Shown: in pieces, positions 38,183 to 48,308 of the stretch
Layout of the letters: each line of letters starts with the position of its first letter
Position numbering within the stretch: the first letter of the stretch is position 1
Assembly (NCBI RefSeq): GCF_001681715.1
Contig: NZ_LNWY01000006.1
Coordinates: 310,001-374,000 of the forward strand
Length of the DNA stretch: 64,000 nt
Origin: Tritonibacter mobilis
GTDB taxonomy: Bacteria > Pseudomonadota > Alphaproteobacteria > Rhodobacterales > Rhodobacteraceae
Direction: 5' to 3'
The notes under the pieces: model-generated
Seen by the model: the letters and a program-made list of their open reading frames with translations, nothing else
What the model was told of the DNA's origin: nothing
The model's database searches: none
Made by a program: the position numbers and the translations under genes

Positions 38183-39967
38183 ATGCACGCATTTCGCAGC
38201 CATACCTGCGCCGAACTGAACAAATCTCACGTGGGCGAAACCGTTCGCCTCTCCGGCTGGGTCCACCGTGTCCGAGATCACGGCGGCCTGTTGTTCATCG
38301 ACCTGCGCGACCACTATGGCGTCACGCAAGTCATGGCCGACCCCGACAGCCCCGTATTTGCAGAGATCGAAAAGGTCCGCTCCGAATGGTGTATCCGCAT
38401 CGATGGCGAGGTAAAGGCGCGTGACGAGAGCCTTGTGAACGCCAAGATCCCGACCGGTGAGATCGAAGTGTTCATCCGTGACATCGAAGCTCTGGGCAAA
38501 TCCGAAGAGCTGCCGCTGATGGTCTTTGGCGAGCAGGAATACCCAGAAGAAACCCGCCTGCGCTATCGTTACCTCGACCTGCGCCGCGAGAAGATGCAGC
38601 GTAACATGGTGCTGCGCTCCAACATGATCCGCTCGATCCGCAACCGGATGTGGGATCAGGGTTTTAATGAGTACCAGACACCGATCATCACCGCATCGAG
38701 CCCCGAGGGCGCGCGCGACTTTCTCGTGCCGTCGCGTCTTCATCCGGGCAAGTTCTACGCGCTGCCGCAGGCGCCGCAACAGTTCAAACAGCTGATGATG
38801 GTCTCGGGCTTTGACAAGTATTTCCAGATCGCGCCCTGTTTTCGCGACGAGGATCCGCGTGCCGACCGTTCGCCCACCGATTTTTACCAACTCGACATGG
38901 AAATGTCCTTTGTCACCCAGCAGGATGTGTTCGACACGATCGCGCCGGTGATCGCGGGCGTGTTTGAGGAGTTCGGTCAGGGCCGCAAGGTGGACGCAGC
39001 CAACGAGTGGCCGCAGATTTCTTATAGGGACGCGGCCCTGTGGTATGGTTCGGACAAGCCGGACCTGCGCAACCCGATCAAGATGCAGGTGGTTTCTGAG
39101 CATTTCGCAGGCTCTGGTTTTGCGATCTTCGCCAAACTGCTGGAGCAAGAAGGCACCGAAATTCGCGCCATCCCCGCGCCCACCGGTGGCAGCCGCAAAT
39201 TCTGTGACCGCATGAATGCCTTCGCGCAGAAAGAGGGTCTGCCGGGGATGGGCTATATCTTCTGGCGCGAGAAAGACGGTGAAATGGAAGCGGCCGGTCC
39301 GCTTGCGAAAAACATCGGCCCTGAGCGCACCGAGGCGATCCGCCAGCAGCTTGGTCTTGGCGTTGGGGATGCGGCCTTCTTCCTTGGCGGCAAGCCGAAG
39401 ACGTTTGAGGCGGTCGCTGGCCGGGCGCGCAACGTGATTGGTGAAGAGCTGAACCTCACTGACAAGGACCGCTTTGCCTTTGCTTGGATCGTGGATTTCC
39501 CGATTTATGAAAAGGACGAAGAGACCGGCAAGATCGACTTTGAGCACAACCCCTTCTCCATGCCGCAGGGCGGGATGGATGCGCTCAATGGTGATCCGCT
39601 GGACGTGCGTGGCAACCAGTATGACCTCGCCTGCAACGGCTACGAGCTGGTTTCTGGTGCGATCCGGAACCACAAGCCGGAGATCATGTTCAAAGCGTTC
39701 GAGATTGCAGGCTACGGCAAGGAAGAAGTCGAAAAGCGCTTTGGCGGTATGGTCAACGCGTTTCAGTACGGCGCCCCGCCGCATGGGGGCTGTGCAGCCG
39801 GTATCGACCGGATGGTGATGCTTCTGGCGGATGAGGCCAACATCCGCGAGGTCATCATGTTCCCGATGAACCAACGCGCCGAAGATCTGATGATGGCCGC
39901 CCCAAGCGAGCCCATGTCAGAGCAGCTGATGGAATTGGGCCTGCGCGTGATCCCGCAGGACGACTGA
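38183..39967 (+). CDS. aspS: aspartyl-tRNA synthetase
   Basis: A 594-residue class IIb synthetase. The N-terminal OB-fold anticodon domain is about 1-105 ([13 protein letters not shown]). Motif 2 is in [20 protein letters not shown], followed by a GAD insertion domain (about 280-420), and motif 3 in [13 protein letters not shown]. It is of the bacterial type. The start at 38183 gives the standard N-terminus [12 protein letters not shown]. Its stop shares one base with the ATG of the broken gene downstream (TGATG). Confidence 0.95.
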   Translation: MHAFRSHTCAELNKSHVGETVRLSGWVHRVRDHGGLLFIDLRDHYGVTQVMADPDSPVFAEIEKVRSEWCIRIDGEVKARDESLVNAKIPTGEIEVFIRDIEALGKSEELPLMVFGEQEYPEETRLRYRYLDLRREKMQRNMVLRSNMIRSIRNRMWDQGFNEYQTPIITASSPEGARDFLVPSRLHPGKFYALPQAPQQFKQLMMVSGFDKYFQIAPCFRDEDPRADRSPTDFYQLDMEMSFVTQQDVFDTIAPVIAGVFEEFGQGRKVDAANEWPQISYRDAALWYGSDKPDLRNPIKMQVVSEHFAGSGFAIFAKLLEQEGTEIRAIPAPTGGSRKFCDRMNAFAQKEGLPGMGYIFWREKDGEMEAAGPLAKNIGPERTEAIRQQLGLGVGDAAFFLGGKPKTFEAVAGRARNVIGEELNLTDKDRFAFAWIVDFPIYEKDEETGKIDFEHNPFSMPQGGMDALNGDPLDVRGNQYDLACNGYELVSGAIRNHKPEIMFKAFEIAGYGKEEVEKRFGGMVNAFQYGAPPHGGCAAGIDRMVMLLADEANIREVIMFPMNQRAEDLMMAAPSEPMSEQLMELGLRVIPQDD

Positions 39968-40447
39968 TGCTGAGGCGTCGACAGATTATGATGGGGGCTG
40001 CCAGTTGGGCGGCCCCTTTTTCTTTGGCCAACGCGCGTTTTCGCAGATGTCGGGGCTGCGTCTTTCAACACAGGCGGTATTTCTTGGGATAGCTATGCTG
40101 AGGGGCCGGATCGGGCGCAGGTCGAAGGCAAGCCGATTTAAATGCTGGTGCGCGCAACTTGGTGCCCGATGTGTTGCGCATTTTGGTCCGTTTTCTTTGA
40201 GCGCCGCGTCGAGGTGCTTTGTCAAAAACTCATATGCGTGTTGGTTGACCGCAATCAGGAAACGGAGATCAGTCAAGCCTACGCACCGGATGGTGACTAT
40301 ATTCCGCGCTCAACGATCCTGTCACCCGAGGGCGTATTGCAGGGGGCGCTCAATTCGGGGCGCGGTGACTACCGCTATTTTGTGCCGGTAGGAAACCCGG
40401 GCCCGCTGATTGATCTATTGCAGCGAGCACTGGAGATCCGGATCTAA
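39967..40447 (+). pseudogene. broken secreted thioredoxin-fold gene
   Basis: The ATG overlapping the aspS stop begins a Tat-like signal peptide ([15 protein letters not shown]). The frame then shifts by +1 between about 40010 and 40046, where the other frame continues with VGAASFNTGGISWDSYAEG. That frame ends at a TAA (40139-40141) after GKPI, and resumes at once with MLVRATWCPMCCAFW and AYAPDGDYIPRSTILSPEG. Joined, the pieces make a periplasmic thioredoxin-fold protein with a WCPMC active site, like TXNDC12-type domains. Two lesions make it a pseudogene, unless they are sequencing errors. Only the last 101 codons could be expressed as a separate protein. Confidence 0.65.
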
Positions 40448-40572
40448 CGAAGCCCGAACCGACGACGGGCGGTCCGGGGCTTGCTCGCATCCGTTCGGCT
40501 CGGGATCAGGCGGGACTGAAGCCCGAGTACGATGATCAGAGTCAGTGATGCGATCAGCAACGATTGTAGCAT
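40444..40572 (-). CDS. possible small membrane protein (42 aa)
   Basis: The ATG lies 1 bp after the stop of the response regulator gene (TAACATG). The 42 residues start with one hydrophobic helix (SLLIASLTLIIVLGLQ) and end in a very basic tail (RTARRRFGLR). No clear ribosome-binding site is present, so it would depend on coupling. It is tail-to-tail with the pseudogene (overlap of 4 bp). Membrane topology with a positive C-terminus is plausible, but it could be a chance frame. Confidence 0.35.
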   Translation of the reverse strand: MLQSLLIASLTLIIVLGLQSRLIPSRTDASKPRTARRRFGLR

Positions 40573-40573
40573 G

Positions 40574-41293
40574 TTAGATCGCGATCTTGCGATGAAGCCG
40601 CTCTTGCACGAGGTCGGCAATCATAGCGGTTTCAACTGCCAGCGGTCCGCCGGATTTCCGGGTTTCCGCCAGACGGGTCGCAGCAGTTGCCAGTGGCGTA
40701 TCTCCGACGCTGCGGGCGACACCACCTAGGAATTGCGCCAGATAGTCCAGCGTGCGTTCGTCCTTGGCCTCGTCCAGAACCTCTGCGGCATGCGCCATAT
40801 CATCACGGAACGCGAGCATATCAGGCTCCACCGCCTCATCGGTGACCGGGCGCGGCCCAATCGGTTGGCGCTCGGGAGGCATATTGCTGAGGATCGCATT
40901 CTGAAATGCGGCGAGAGACAGGATCGGTTTTGGCAAAAATCCATCGGCCCCTGCCTGCATCGTGGCGCTCGCGGCATTCTCATCGCCAGAGGTACCAAGG
41001 ATGACCGCAACGCGCGGCGAGGCTGTCGAGAGCGCCTCGATCAATTCAGCGCCCGAGCCATCGGGGAGGCCGAGGTCAATAATGACGACAGACGGGCGAT
41101 AGACCTGCAGGTGTTTGCGCGCTGACTTCAGGCTATCGGCCCGACGGATGCGCGCGCCACTGCGCAAACACAGCAAACGCATTGCCTCACAAGCATAGCG
41201 GCTGTCTTCTACTACTAGGATCGTCAAACCCAGAAGCGGGCGGCGTCCGCTCCCAAGTCGGGCTGCGGAAGCAAAAAGATCCGAATCGTCCAT
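40574..41293 (-). CDS. response regulator receiver protein
   Basis: A 239-residue protein with one receiver domain (about 22-135): acidic pocket Glu29/Asp30, phosphoacceptor Asp73 (IIDLGLPDGSG), Thr101 and Lys122 (LPKP). No DNA-binding or enzyme output domain follows. The C-terminal part (about 145-239) is helical (DMAHAAEVLDEAKDERTLDY) and could be a degenerate histidine-phosphotransfer or dimerisation domain. No histidine kinase is adjacent, so the partner is unknown. Confidence 0.85.
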   Translation of the reverse strand: MDDSDLFASAARLGSGRRPLLGLTILVVEDSRYACEAMRLLCLRSGARIRRADSLKSARKHLQVYRPSVVIIDLGLPDGSGAELIEALSTASPRVAVILGTSGDENAASATMQAGADGFLPKPILSLAAFQNAILSNMPPERQPIGPRPVTDEAVEPDMLAFRDDMAHAAEVLDEAKDERTLDYLAQFLGGVARSVGDTPLATAATRLAETRKSGGPLAVETAMIADLVQERLHRKIAI

Positions 41294-41478
41294 GTCCTGA
41301 CCTCACTGATTACATGCCCTCAACGCTATGGATTCTGGGCTAACAAGTTCTTAATAGGCGGCGACGTGACGTCTGGACGCGGTCAGTTTCAACCGTGGCG
41401 TGTGCGTGCGGGCTTGCAAGAAACATGCGGTTTTGATCTTTACGCAGACATATCGTTTCAAAACCAAGGATGCCTGCC

Positions 41479-41883
41479 ATGATCGGACGTTTAAACCATG
41501 TCGCCATCGCTGTACCGGATCTGGAGGCTGCTATGGCTCAGTATCGAGATGCGCTCGGTGCAAATGTCGGTGCCCCCCAAGATGAACCGGACCATGGTGT
41601 GACGGTGGTATTCATCGAGCTGCCCAACACCAAGATAGAACTGCTCTATCCACTGGGGGAGGGGTCTCCGATCCAAGGGTTCCTTGACAAAAATCCAGCT
41701 GGCGGGATTCACCACATTTGCTACGAAGTCGAAGACATCCTTGCAGCGCGCGACCACCTCAAAGCACAAGGAGCCCGCGTTCTGGGAACAGGAGAGCCGA
41801 AAATCGGTGCCCATGGTAAGCCAGTTCTTTTCCTGCATCCCAAAGATTTCAACGGCTGCCTGGTGGAACTCGAACAGGTTTGA
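41479..41883 (+). CDS. mce: methylmalonyl-CoA epimerase
   Basis: A 134-residue VOC-fold metalloenzyme interconverting S- and R-methylmalonyl-CoA in propionyl-CoA breakdown. Metal ligands are suggested by LNHVAIAVPDL, GIHHICYEVED and the C-terminal LVELEQV. The start at 41479 (MIGRLNH) lies 9 bp after AAGGA; an ATG three codons upstream is an alternative. It is followed by a DUF1467 gene, as is usual in alphaproteobacteria. Confidence 0.92.
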   Translation: MIGRLNHVAIAVPDLEAAMAQYRDALGANVGAPQDEPDHGVTVVFIELPNTKIELLYPLGEGSPIQGFLDKNPAGGIHHICYEVEDILAARDHLKAQGARVLGTGEPKIGAHGKPVLFLHPKDFNGCLVELEQV

Positions 41884-41952
41884 CGCTAGATGCACCGCAG
41901 AGCGCGCGATCACGCCCCTCTGCATGCCTCAGCCTTTTGAAAGGAACGTCTC

Positions 41953-42228
41953 ATGGGTATCACGTCCGGTATCGTGCTTTATGCGGTCATCTGGTTCATG
42001 ACCTTTTTGGTGGTCATCCCGATCCGGCTGCAGACGCAGGGAGATGCGGGAGAGATTGTGCCGGGCACTCATGCCGGGGCACCTGAGCGCCACTATCTGA
42101 AGCAGAAGGCATGGATCACCACCGGTGCAGCTGCCGTGATCTGGGCGGTCATTGCCGGGGTCATTTTGACAGGGGCGGTCAGTGTCAGCGACTTTGACTG
42201 GTTTGGTCGGTTGCCGCAGCGCCCCTGA
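41953..42228 (+). CDS. DUF1467 family membrane protein
   Basis: A 91-residue protein with two hydrophobic helices (about 5-25 and 58-78) and the family blocks IWFMTFLVVIPIRLQTQGD and ERHYLKQKAWITT. The function is unknown. Its place after mce is a conserved arrangement. Confidence 0.85.
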   Translation: MGITSGIVLYAVIWFMTFLVVIPIRLQTQGDAGEIVPGTHAGAPERHYLKQKAWITTGAAAVIWAVIAGVILTGAVSVSDFDWFGRLPQRP

Positions 42229-42323
42229 GCACTCAAGGCTGGAACGCCCCGAAGTCTCTGAGCTGCGTTCCGACCTTCTGTTCTGATGTGTTTGCCCCGT
42301 GCTGAGTGCTGACTCGCGCGGGG

Positions 42324-43286
42324 TTATTCATTCCAAAGCATACGCAGCGTATCATGCCCGGCCTCATCAGGTTGACTTTGCCCACGGTGGGATAGCGCGG
42401 TTTCAATCGTCATCAGCAACCATTGCAACCGTGCGGAATTTGAGAACCGGCGATGCCACACCAGATCGTATTGGTTCGGAGGCAGCTCAACAGGGAAGGG
42501 GGAAGAGGCCAGAATGCCTTCGGTATTGCGGACGGCGCGCGCGGGCAGGCTGGCCAGCATATCGGTTCCCTGCAGCAGCCGGATCAGCATCCAGAGGTTT
42601 GGAACCCCCAAGATAATCCGGCGATGTATGGCCAGTGCCTCTAGTTCGGTCTGCAACACGCTCTTACGGCCCTGTCCAAACGCCACGGTCGCATGCGAGG
42701 CAGAACAGTAATCGGCAATACTCTCGACCGGGCCACGTACTTTGGGATCATAGAATACCCGCATAGTGTCCTGCGATAGCGCCATGTGACACAGGGTGTT
42801 GGAGTACGACCGCGGCCGCAATGTCAAAACGACATCCACCTGCCTCGTTTCCAAGAGGGGTTCGATTTGGGTCTGCTTACCGAGGTCTCGGAATATGAGG
42901 TGTTTTTGCGGAAGGCTTGCCCTGAGCGCCGTGTAAATGGTCTGTAGTTCGCCGTCCAAAACGCTAGAACTGAGCGCGATGATGAATGGATCAGGATCGG
43001 TGATCGGATCATAGATCCCCTGATCCGCAAGCCCTTCCATTTCGATGAGGATGCGGCGGACTTTGGGCGCGAGGGCATCCGCGCGTGCACTGGGAACGAT
43101 GCCACGTCCTGATTGAACAAAGAGTGCATCCCCCAGTAGTCCACGTAGTTTCTCAATGTTGTGGCTAATGGTCGATTGACTGCTGTTCAGCACATCGGCG
43201 GCACGGCTGACGGATTTCTCGTCATAAACCGTCAGGAAAACGCGTAACACCCTCCCACTGATTTGAGAGATGTCAATTCTATGCAT
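42324..43286 (-). CDS. LysR-family transcriptional regulator
   Basis: A 320-residue regulator with an N-terminal winged helix (SVSRAADVLNSSQSTISHNI) and a periplasmic-binding-like effector domain. The start at 43286 (MHRIDISQIS) fits the family; a longer frame upstream is unlikely. The divergent neighbour is a small frame at 43384. The target and ligand are unknown. Confidence 0.88.
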   Translation of the reverse strand: MHRIDISQISGRVLRVFLTVYDEKSVSRAADVLNSSQSTISHNIEKLRGLLGDALFVQSGRGIVPSARADALAPKVRRILIEMEGLADQGIYDPITDPDPFIIALSSSVLDGELQTIYTALRASLPQKHLIFRDLGKQTQIEPLLETRQVDVVLTLRPRSYSNTLCHMALSQDTMRVFYDPKVRGPVESIADYCSASHATVAFGQGRKSVLQTELEALAIHRRIILGVPNLWMLIRLLQGTDMLASLPARAVRNTEGILASSPFPVELPPNQYDLVWHRRFSNSARLQWLLMTIETALSHRGQSQPDEAGHDTLRMLWNE

Positions 43287-43383
43287 GTGGCCACCAGCAT
43301 TTAGGACTTGATAACAAAGGTTAATCCGGGCACTTATTACTACTAAAAGATTAACAATAGCAGGCATCGGGTGGAAGAAAATA

Positions 43384-43578
43384 ATGCGTGCTTGGGCAGG
43401 CGATCCGAGTGAGATCGGGTCCTTAGGGACAAAAAATGAGCAGGAAAACGAGCGGGCAGCGCTGACGGCTCTCATCAACTATGTCGTTGAAACGACATGT
43501 AATTCTCAGGAATCTCCTAGTCGAGATAGCGCTGATGATCTGCGCCGCAGCCTGAGTGAAGTGGTGTTGACGGCATAG
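43384..43578 (+). CDS. possible small helical protein (64 aa)
   Basis: A 64-residue acidic frame divergent from the LysR gene, with GGAAG about 7 bp upstream. The part from NEQENERAALTALINYVVE to DSADDLRRSLSEV is helical and resembles small proteins of Rhodobacterales with an ALINY...A..LR pattern. The family match is from memory only. It may be regulated by the LysR protein. Confidence 0.4.
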   Translation: MRAWAGDPSEIGSLGTKNEQENERAALTALINYVVETTCNSQESPSRDSADDLRRSLSEVVLTA

Positions 43579-43733
43579 CGCAGGATCGCTGCGAATGTAC
43601 CCCGTTTTCCAACCTGCGAAAGTCTGACCGACGCGGCAGACTGTTAATTGGCGCATCCTCGAATTGGGTGATTTCTTCAAAAAAATGGAAACCGCTGCTT
43701 GCGTGAAACAAGAAAGTGGAAAACTGTTGCAAA

Positions 43734-43762
43734 AAAGCCGGACTGTCAATCAGCCCGGCTTT
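43734..43762 (-). terminator. intrinsic terminator after the DUF427 gene
   Basis: An 8-bp stem (AAAGCCGG with CCGGCTTT) and a 13-nt loop. On the minus strand it is followed by TTTTTTG. It is 75 bp beyond the DUF427 stop. Confidence 0.7.
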
Positions 43763-43836
43763 GTCAATTCTAATGATAAATTATTGATCTGATATCAGAT
43801 CATATTGCCCGGCAAGCGTGTGTTGCCGAAGGCGGA

Positions 43837-44178
43837 TCAGATCTGCTCGACCTTGACCGAGGGAAGGGGCAGAAACGCCAGATGCCCCTTGATTTCTGAA
43901 GCCGTCGCCAAAGGCGCCTCATAGCTCCAGACAGCATCTTCATCGGTCGAGGATTTATTGACGATGGAGTAGTAGGTGGCATCCCCCTTATGGGGGCAGT
44001 GGCTGGTTTTCTCCGATTTGTCGAGGAACGCCATGGCGACGTCTTCGCGGGGGAAATAAATGACCGCAGGCAAGTCGCCTTCGATCAGTTCCAGTGCATT
44101 CTCGGTTTCGCCCAATATGGCGCCACCTGAACGGACGACCCACCGGCCTGTCGCTTTTTGGATCGTGATCTTGGTCAT
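43837..44178 (-). CDS. DUF427 family protein
   Basis: A 113-residue protein matching DUF427: WVVRSGGAILGETENALEL, VIYFPREDVAMAFL, HCPHKGDATYYSI and VWSYEAPL. These proteins have a beta-rich fold and no known function. It is a single gene upstream of pepP's convergent stop. Confidence 0.88.
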   Translation of the reverse strand: MTKITIQKATGRWVVRSGGAILGETENALELIEGDLPAVIYFPREDVAMAFLDKSEKTSHCPHKGDATYYSIVNKSSTDEDAVWSYEAPLATASEIKGHLAFLPLPSVKVEQI

Positions 44179-44239
44179 CGGGTTCCCCCTCCTTCTAGCT
44201 TTGGTAAGGCTTCTGCCCGGTCAATGTAACAGTCGAGTA

Positions 44240-46024
44240 TCAGAGCGGCGCACAGGCCGCGTCCAACCACTTAGCCGCAGCTGCGCTGACGCGCGGTGCG
44301 ATCATGCGGTTTACCTCTGCGTGATAGCTGTTGAGCCAGTCGCGCTCGCCCGGGGACAGCATCTCGGGCACCACCAAACGGCGGTCGATGGGCGCAAACG
44401 TCAGCGTGCGCCACGCGAGCATCTTGCGGTCTGCGTCGGCGCTGTCAAGGGCCGGAGCCTCCTCAACGACCACCAGATTCTCAATTCGAATGCCAAAGGC
44501 CCCCTCGCGGTAATACCCCGGCTCGTTGGAGAGGATCATGCCGGGTTCAAGCGACACGGTATTCAAACGCGAAAGCCCCTGCGGGCCTTCGTGGACGCTT
44601 AAAAACGCACCGACCCCGTGACCTAGACCGTGGTTGAAGTCCTGACCTGCCATCCACAAGGGCAAGCGGCCAATTGCTTCAAGCTCACGTCCAGAACGCC
44701 CCTCGGGCCAACGCAGTCTGGAGACAGCAATCATGCCCTGCAGCACGCGGGTGAAAGCCTGCGATTCCTCATGCCCCGGCGTGCCGATTGCAATGGTGCG
44801 GGTGATGTCGGTGGTTCCGTCCAGATACTGACCACCACTGTCGAGCACGAGCAGATGGCCATCTTCTAGGGTGGCATTGGTTTCCTCTGTCACGCGGTAA
44901 TGCATGATGGCCCCATTGGGACCGGTGCCGGAAATGGTTTCAAAACTGATATCACGCAATGCAGGATCAGCAGAGCGGAATCCCTCGAGCGTTTTCACAA
45001 CATCGATCTCGGTGAGCGTTCCGGGGGCTTGGGCGTCAAGCCATGCAAGGGTTTCGACCACGGCTGCGCCATCGCGCACATGCGCCGCGGCACTGCCTTT
45101 GATCTCGGCGGTGTTCTTTCGTGCTTTGGGCAGGGCGCAGGGATCACCGACAGAGGCGATCTTGTCGCCCAAGACGTTGGCGACAGCTTGTGGCAGGCTG
45201 CGCTCATCCACTGCCACTTGGCCATCGAGGGTTTGGACAGCGTCGAGGAAATGTTCAGGTGCATGGCATGTCACATGCGCGCCGAGATCCAGCCCAGCCA
45301 GCTTCTGTGTCGCCATGAACAGATCCACACGCGCATCGTCATACAAAATGGCAAACCCATGGGCGACGGGATTGCGCGGAATGTCTGATCCGCGAATATT
45401 CAACAGCCACATAATACTGTCAGGCAAGGTGATGACGGCTGCAGACTGCCCACCCTTGCGCAGCCCATCGGCAAGACGCTGGGCTTTCGATTGCGCGCTT
45501 TCTCCGGCGTATTCTTCCGGATGTGCGATGGCGGGCTGCATGGGGGGTGCGGGCTGATCGGGCCAAATCCGATCTACCAGATTGTCACTTTCGATGAGAG
45601 AAACCTGCGAAGACTTTAGCCGCGCATTCAATTCGCGAATTTCACGCATTGAGTGGAGCCACGGATCATAGGCGATGGTTCCGCCCTGAGGTAGCTGCTC
45701 CACCAGCCAATCACCAAGTGTCACATCGGGCCAAGGTACGGGCGTATACACGTCTGCCACCTGACTTTTGACCTGCGTGCGATAACGCCCATCAATAAAG
45801 ACGCCAGCGACGCTGTGTAGCGCAGCGCAGAACCCCGCCGACCCGGTAAATCCTGTGAGCCAAGAGAGCCGCTCATCATGCGGCGCCACGTATTCCCCCT
45901 GATGTGCGTCGGCGCGGGGGATCAGAAATCCGTCCAGGCCTTCGTTCTCAAGCTGGGAGCGCAATGCGGCGAGACGATCCAGGCCCTGTTCCGGGCGTGC
46001 TGTAACATCGAAGGTCTGAAACAT
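44240..46024 (-). CDS. pepP: Xaa-Pro aminopeptidase P family
   Basis: A 594-residue metallopeptidase removing N-terminal residues next to proline. The C-terminal pita-bread domain has the metal ligands in DGTTDITRTI, HGLGHGVGAFLSVHEGP and SNEPGYY, with two creatinase N-terminal domains before it. It belongs to the long three-domain type. AGGAGAG just before the ATG at 46024 fixes the start. Confidence 0.92.
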   Translation of the reverse strand: MFQTFDVTARPEQGLDRLAALRSQLENEGLDGFLIPRADAHQGEYVAPHDERLSWLTGFTGSAGFCAALHSVAGVFIDGRYRTQVKSQVADVYTPVPWPDVTLGDWLVEQLPQGGTIAYDPWLHSMREIRELNARLKSSQVSLIESDNLVDRIWPDQPAPPMQPAIAHPEEYAGESAQSKAQRLADGLRKGGQSAAVITLPDSIMWLLNIRGSDIPRNPVAHGFAILYDDARVDLFMATQKLAGLDLGAHVTCHAPEHFLDAVQTLDGQVAVDERSLPQAVANVLGDKIASVGDPCALPKARKNTAEIKGSAAAHVRDGAAVVETLAWLDAQAPGTLTEIDVVKTLEGFRSADPALRDISFETISGTGPNGAIMHYRVTEETNATLEDGHLLVLDSGGQYLDGTTDITRTIAIGTPGHEESQAFTRVLQGMIAVSRLRWPEGRSGRELEAIGRLPLWMAGQDFNHGLGHGVGAFLSVHEGPQGLSRLNTVSLEPGMILSNEPGYYREGAFGIRIENLVVVEEAPALDSADADRKMLAWRTLTFAPIDRRLVVPEMLSPGERDWLNSYHAEVNRMIAPRVSAAAAKWLDAACAPL

Positions 46025-46430
46025 CTCTCTCTCCTGAATGTGGCGGCAATATCCGGCATGCACCCAGAGTGTGGCAATCGGACAAATTGAAGCTGAGTTA
46101 CGGTGCGGTGCGACCGGGAGTTGTTTTGTTACAGATCACAGACCTGCAAACAAGCCCGGCTGCGGAAAGATCTCAAACGCAAGAGGGAAAAGCTCCCGCC
46201 CAATACCACTGCCCCATGCAGGGCAGTGGCATTCGTTGGGCCAAGCGCCGCGCCTTCCCTTTGGAAAGGCGCGGCGCGGTCGCGTCAAGAACAGCTCTAT
46301 TGGAACAAAAGGGTGGTAGCGGAGTGCGGCGCGTCGTCAGGCGCGCGGCCGGGCCCAACGCGTCTGGCGGCATCTTTGATGCAGTCATAAGGGGCGGGAG
46401 CATTCCGCTGCCCGCCGCAGGCGAAAGTCA
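46025..46430. other. 400-bp gene-free stretch with paired palindromes
   Basis: No gene found. It holds two hairpins: a 9-bp perfect stem (46206-46214 and 46221-46229) and a 12-bp perfect stem (46245-46256 and 46266-46277). GGGCCCAACG lies near 46353. CTGCCCGCCGCAGGCG at 46408-46423 is an exact reverse complement of 3021-3036. The region separates pepP from cobT and may hold the cobT terminator. Confidence 0.5.
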
Positions 46431-48308
46431 TTAGCTCGCCCGACGCATCCCCATGACACGGGCACGGGCACGCGGGTCGCTGTCAAAGAGCGCGGCGAGC
46501 TGCTCGGTCATTGCGCCCGCCAATTGCTCCACATCGGTAATGGTCACCGCGCGGTCGTAATAGCGGGTCACATCATGGCCGATGCCGATCGCCAGCAGTT
46601 CGACCTGCTTTTTCTTCTCCACCATCGCAATCACATCACGCAGGTGTTTTTCGAGATAGTTCGCAGGGTTCACCGACAGCGTCGAGTCATCCACCGGGGC
46701 ACCGTCAGAGATTACCATCAGGATCTTGCGCGCCTCTGGTCGTCCGACCATGCGACGGTGTGCCCATTCCAGCGCTTCGCCGTCGATGTTTTCCTTCAAA
46801 AGACCCTCTTTCATCATCAGGCCTAGGTTTGGTCGCACCCGGCGCCAGGGCGCATCGGCGCTCTTGTAGATAATGTGACGCAGGTCGTTCAAGCGCCCGG
46901 GCAGCTGTGGGCGTCCATCATTGAGCCAAGCCTCACGCGACAGCCCGCCTTTCCACGCGCGGGTGGTGAAGCCGAGGATCTCTACCTTGACGTTGCAGCG
47001 TTCCAGCGTGCGGGCCAGAACATCTGCACAGATGGCAGCGATGGAGATCGGGCGACCGCGCATCGAGCCGGAGTTATCCAAGAGCAGCGTCACCACGGTA
47101 TCGCGGAATTCGGTATCTTTCTCGACCTTGAAGGACAGAGGCGTTGTGGGATTGGCCACGACCCGTGCCAGTCGGCCCGCATCCAGCACACCTTCTTCTT
47201 TGTCGAACTCCCAAGAACGGTTCTGTTGTGCTTGCAGACGGCGCTGCAGTTTGTTGGCGAGGCGCGACACCGCACCTTTCAGGGGCTCCAACTGCTGATC
47301 AAGATAGGCGCGCAAGCGCTCCAGCTCTTGTGGTTCGGCCAGATCTTCGGCCGCGATCTCCTCGTCATGAGTATCGAGGAACACGCGGTAATCGGGGTCC
47401 GCATCTGATACCGGCTGCGGCGCGGGCGGCTCGAGCGGTGCCTCACCATCCGGCATCTCGGTTTCATCCGTGACTTCTTCCTCGGCCATATCGTCGGCAG
47501 AAACCTGCGCCTGACTTTCGTCTTGCTGTTGTTCCTGCGCTTGCTCGGGAGAGGCGTCGGCCTCTTCTTCGTCACTGTCGTCCTGACCAGAGCTGTCAGG
47601 CTGTTCCTCTTCCTCAGCCGATTCCTCGGACTCGTCGTTCATCTCGTCATCGAGGTCATCCGGGTCATCGCCGAGCTGGTCGCCATAACCAAGATCGGAA
47701 ATCACCCGACGGGCGAATTTCGCGAATGCCGCCTGATCTGAGATGGTCTCGTCGAGGTTCTCCAGCGTCTCACCGGCTTGCGCCTCGATAAACCCGCGCC
47801 ATAGTTCCATTACGTTGGCGGCTGCTTCGGGCAGGGGACGTCCGGTGGCAAGGTGGCGGATCAGGTAGCCGGCAGAGACCGCCAAGGGGGCCTCGGATGC
47901 AGATGTGACCTGATCGTAGCCACGCCGCAGCGCTTCGTTCTGGATTTTGACGTCGATATTGGAGGCTGTGCCGGGCATGTCGCGCGCGCCCATTGCCTCG
48001 CACCGCGCACTTTCCATCGCGTCATAAAGCTCGCGCGCCATATCGCCTGATGGCGCGTAGCGGCTGGCGACGCCTTCGTCATGGTACTTGCGACGCAGGG
48101 CGAGTGCGTCGGCGGTGCCGCGGGCCAGCAGCACCTCCTCGCGGGTCATGCGTCGCGAGACCTGCGGCAGGCGCATGGTGTCGCCGCTCATTCCAGAGGG
48201 GTCGACCGAGTAGTTCACCGTCAGTTCGGTATCATTGGCCATGACCTTGGTGGCCTCGGCCAATGCCTTCTTGAACGGATCTGCCGGGTTGTCTGAGGGT
48301 TTGCTCAT
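46431..48308 (-). CDS. cobT: cobaltochelatase subunit CobT
   Basis: A 625-residue large subunit partner of the aerobic cobalt chelatase (CobN-CobS-CobT), which inserts cobalt into hydrogenobyrinic acid diamide in B12 synthesis. The N-terminal domain is followed by a strongly acidic, Glu/Asp/Gln-rich region (about 215-310). A C-terminal von Willebrand A-type domain has the MIDAS motif [13 protein letters not shown]. The ATG overlaps the racemase-like gene's stop (ATGA). cobN is not in the window. Confidence 0.93.
   Translation of the reverse strand: MSKPSDNPADPFKKALAEATKVMANDTELTVNYSVDPSGMSGDTMRLPQVSRRMTREEVLLARGTADALALRRKYHDEGVASRYAPSGDMARELYDAMESARCEAMGARDMPGTASNIDVKIQNEALRRGYDQVTSASEAPLAVSAGYLIRHLATGRPLPEAAANVMELWRGFIEAQAGETLENLDETISDQAAFAKFARRVISDLGYGDQLGDDPDDLDDEMNDESEESAEEEEQPDSSGQDDSDEEEADASPEQAQEQQQDESQAQVSADDMAEEEVTDETEMPDGEAPLEPPAPQPVSDADPDYRVFLDTHDEEIAAEDLAEPQELERLRAYLDQQLEPLKGAVSRLANKLQRRLQAQQNRSWEFDKEEGVLDAGRLARVVANPTTPLSFKVEKDTEFRDTVVTLLLDNSGSMRGRPISIAAICADVLARTLERCNVKVEILGFTTRAWKGGLSREAWLNDGRPQLPGRLNDLRHIIYKSADAPWRRVRPNLGLMMKEGLLKENIDGEALEWAHRRMVGRPEARKILMVISDGAPVDDSTLSVNPANYLEKHLRDVIAMVEKKKQVELLAIGIGHDVTRYYDRAVTITDVEQLAGAMTEQLAALFDSDPRARARVMGMRRAS

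Noticed and set aside
38039-39874. 611-codon open frame antisense to aspS
   Set aside because: It is the complement of a strongly conserved synthetase gene, has no recognisable domain, and reflects high GC third positions of the real gene.
42282-42330. weak hairpin after the DUF1467 gene as terminator
   Set aside because: Only CCCCG/CGGGG pairs cleanly and there is no proper T-run, so it was not listed.
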